From Anaerolineaceae bacterium (GTDB lineage Bacteria; Chloroflexota; Anaerolineae; Anaerolineales; Anaerolineaceae), in the NCBI GenBank assembly GCA_028714615.1, contig JAQTMA010000104.1, positions 1 through 14,138 on the forward strand: DNA of 14,138 bases. The letters are read 5' to 3'. Below, one piece after another: positions 13,905 to 14,138 of the stretch. How positions within the stretch are numbered: position 1 is the stretch's first letter; each line of letters starts with the position of its first letter. The notes beneath the pieces are model-generated. The model did not search any database, was not told the origin of the DNA, and saw only the letters and a list, made by a program, of their open reading frames with translations. A program made the position numbers and the translations under genes.

Positions 13905-14138
13905 AGTCCAGGATTTACATGTCTATTACGAAGCCATCCATGCATTGCAGGGGATCAGCTTCCACGTAAACGAGGGAGAGATTGTAACCCTCATCGGCGC
14001 CAACGGGGCGGGCAAGTCAACCACCTTACGATCCATCTCGGGGCTGTTGCGTCCGCGGCGAGGCTCGATTAAGTTCAAAGGGCAAGAGATATCCATCACC
14101 CCAGCCGAGCAAATCGTCCGCCTGGGAATCAGCCAGGT
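13894..14138 (+). CDS. livF: branched-chain amino acid type ABC transporter ATP-binding protein LivF (partial, 3' end outside window)
   Basis: The ATG at 13894 opens a frame that stays open to the window end (81 full codons). It begins MLLEVQDLHVYYEAIHALQ, the typical LivF start, and has Walker A GANGAGKST (35-43) followed by SGLLRPRRGSIKFKGQ. It is the second ATPase subunit of the Liv transporter. AAGGGAG (13881-13887) lies 6 bases before the ATG, and the gene overlaps the end of livG by 11 bases, indicating coupled translation. The signature and Walker B motifs lie beyond the window. Confidence 0.93.
   Translation, partial: MLLEVQDLHVYYEAIHALQGISFHVNEGEIVTLIGANGAGKSTTLRSISGLLRPRRGSIKFKGQEISITPAEQIVRLGISQ

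Overview
The window reads as ordinary bacterial chromosome of moderate G+C, most likely from the phylum Chloroflexota (Anaerolineae-like). That placement is an inference from gene content: a giant GAF-domain PP2C phosphatase in a partner-switching operon, REP-like hairpins around a REP-associated transposase, and a long-permease Liv transporter. No rRNA or tRNA gene is visible to anchor the taxonomy.

Layout: (1) 96-4721, plus strand: a three-gene partner-switching module made of a STAS anti-sigma antagonist, an RsbW-like anti-sigma ATPase and a 1285-residue protein with about six GAF domains ending in a SpoIIE/RsbU-type PP2C phosphatase. (2) 4722-5796: a convergent intergenic zone holding a strong hairpin, tandem REP-like palindromes, a REP-associated tyrosine transposase (RAYT) gene and two more REP-like palindromes in opposite orientation. 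(3) 5797-8914, minus strand: three genes, read from the right: a small four-helix membrane protein, a soluble protein with PRC-barrel, MgtE_N and CBS domains but no channel domain, and an NRAMP-related transporter whose metal-site motifs differ from Mn/Fe transporters in the way expected for the Mg2+-transporting NRMT clade. (4) 8915-9334: a divergent control region with one consensus and one near-consensus sigma70 promoter back to back, and a long leader on the right side. (5) 9335-14138, plus strand: a branched-chain amino acid type (Liv/HAAT) ABC transporter: lipoprotein binding protein, LivH, LivM, LivG and the start of LivF, which runs off the window.

How the parts work together: the first module would sense something through its GAF domains and dephosphorylate the STAS protein, which then titrates the ATPase away from an unseen target. 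The minus-strand operon looks like a magnesium uptake system in which the regulatory half of MgtE has been separated from its own channel and placed beside an unrelated NRAMP-fold transporter. The Liv operon imports amino acids or similar small amide compounds, with RNA hairpins between the binding-protein gene and the permease genes that probably set a high binding-protein to permease ratio.

The most interesting points are the trans-acting MgtE_N-CBS protein paired with an NRMT-like transporter plus an unknown membrane protein, the RAYT with flanking REP-like sequences on both sides, the terminator-like hairpin immediately before the MgtE_N-CBS start, and the self-complementary ribosome binding site of livH.
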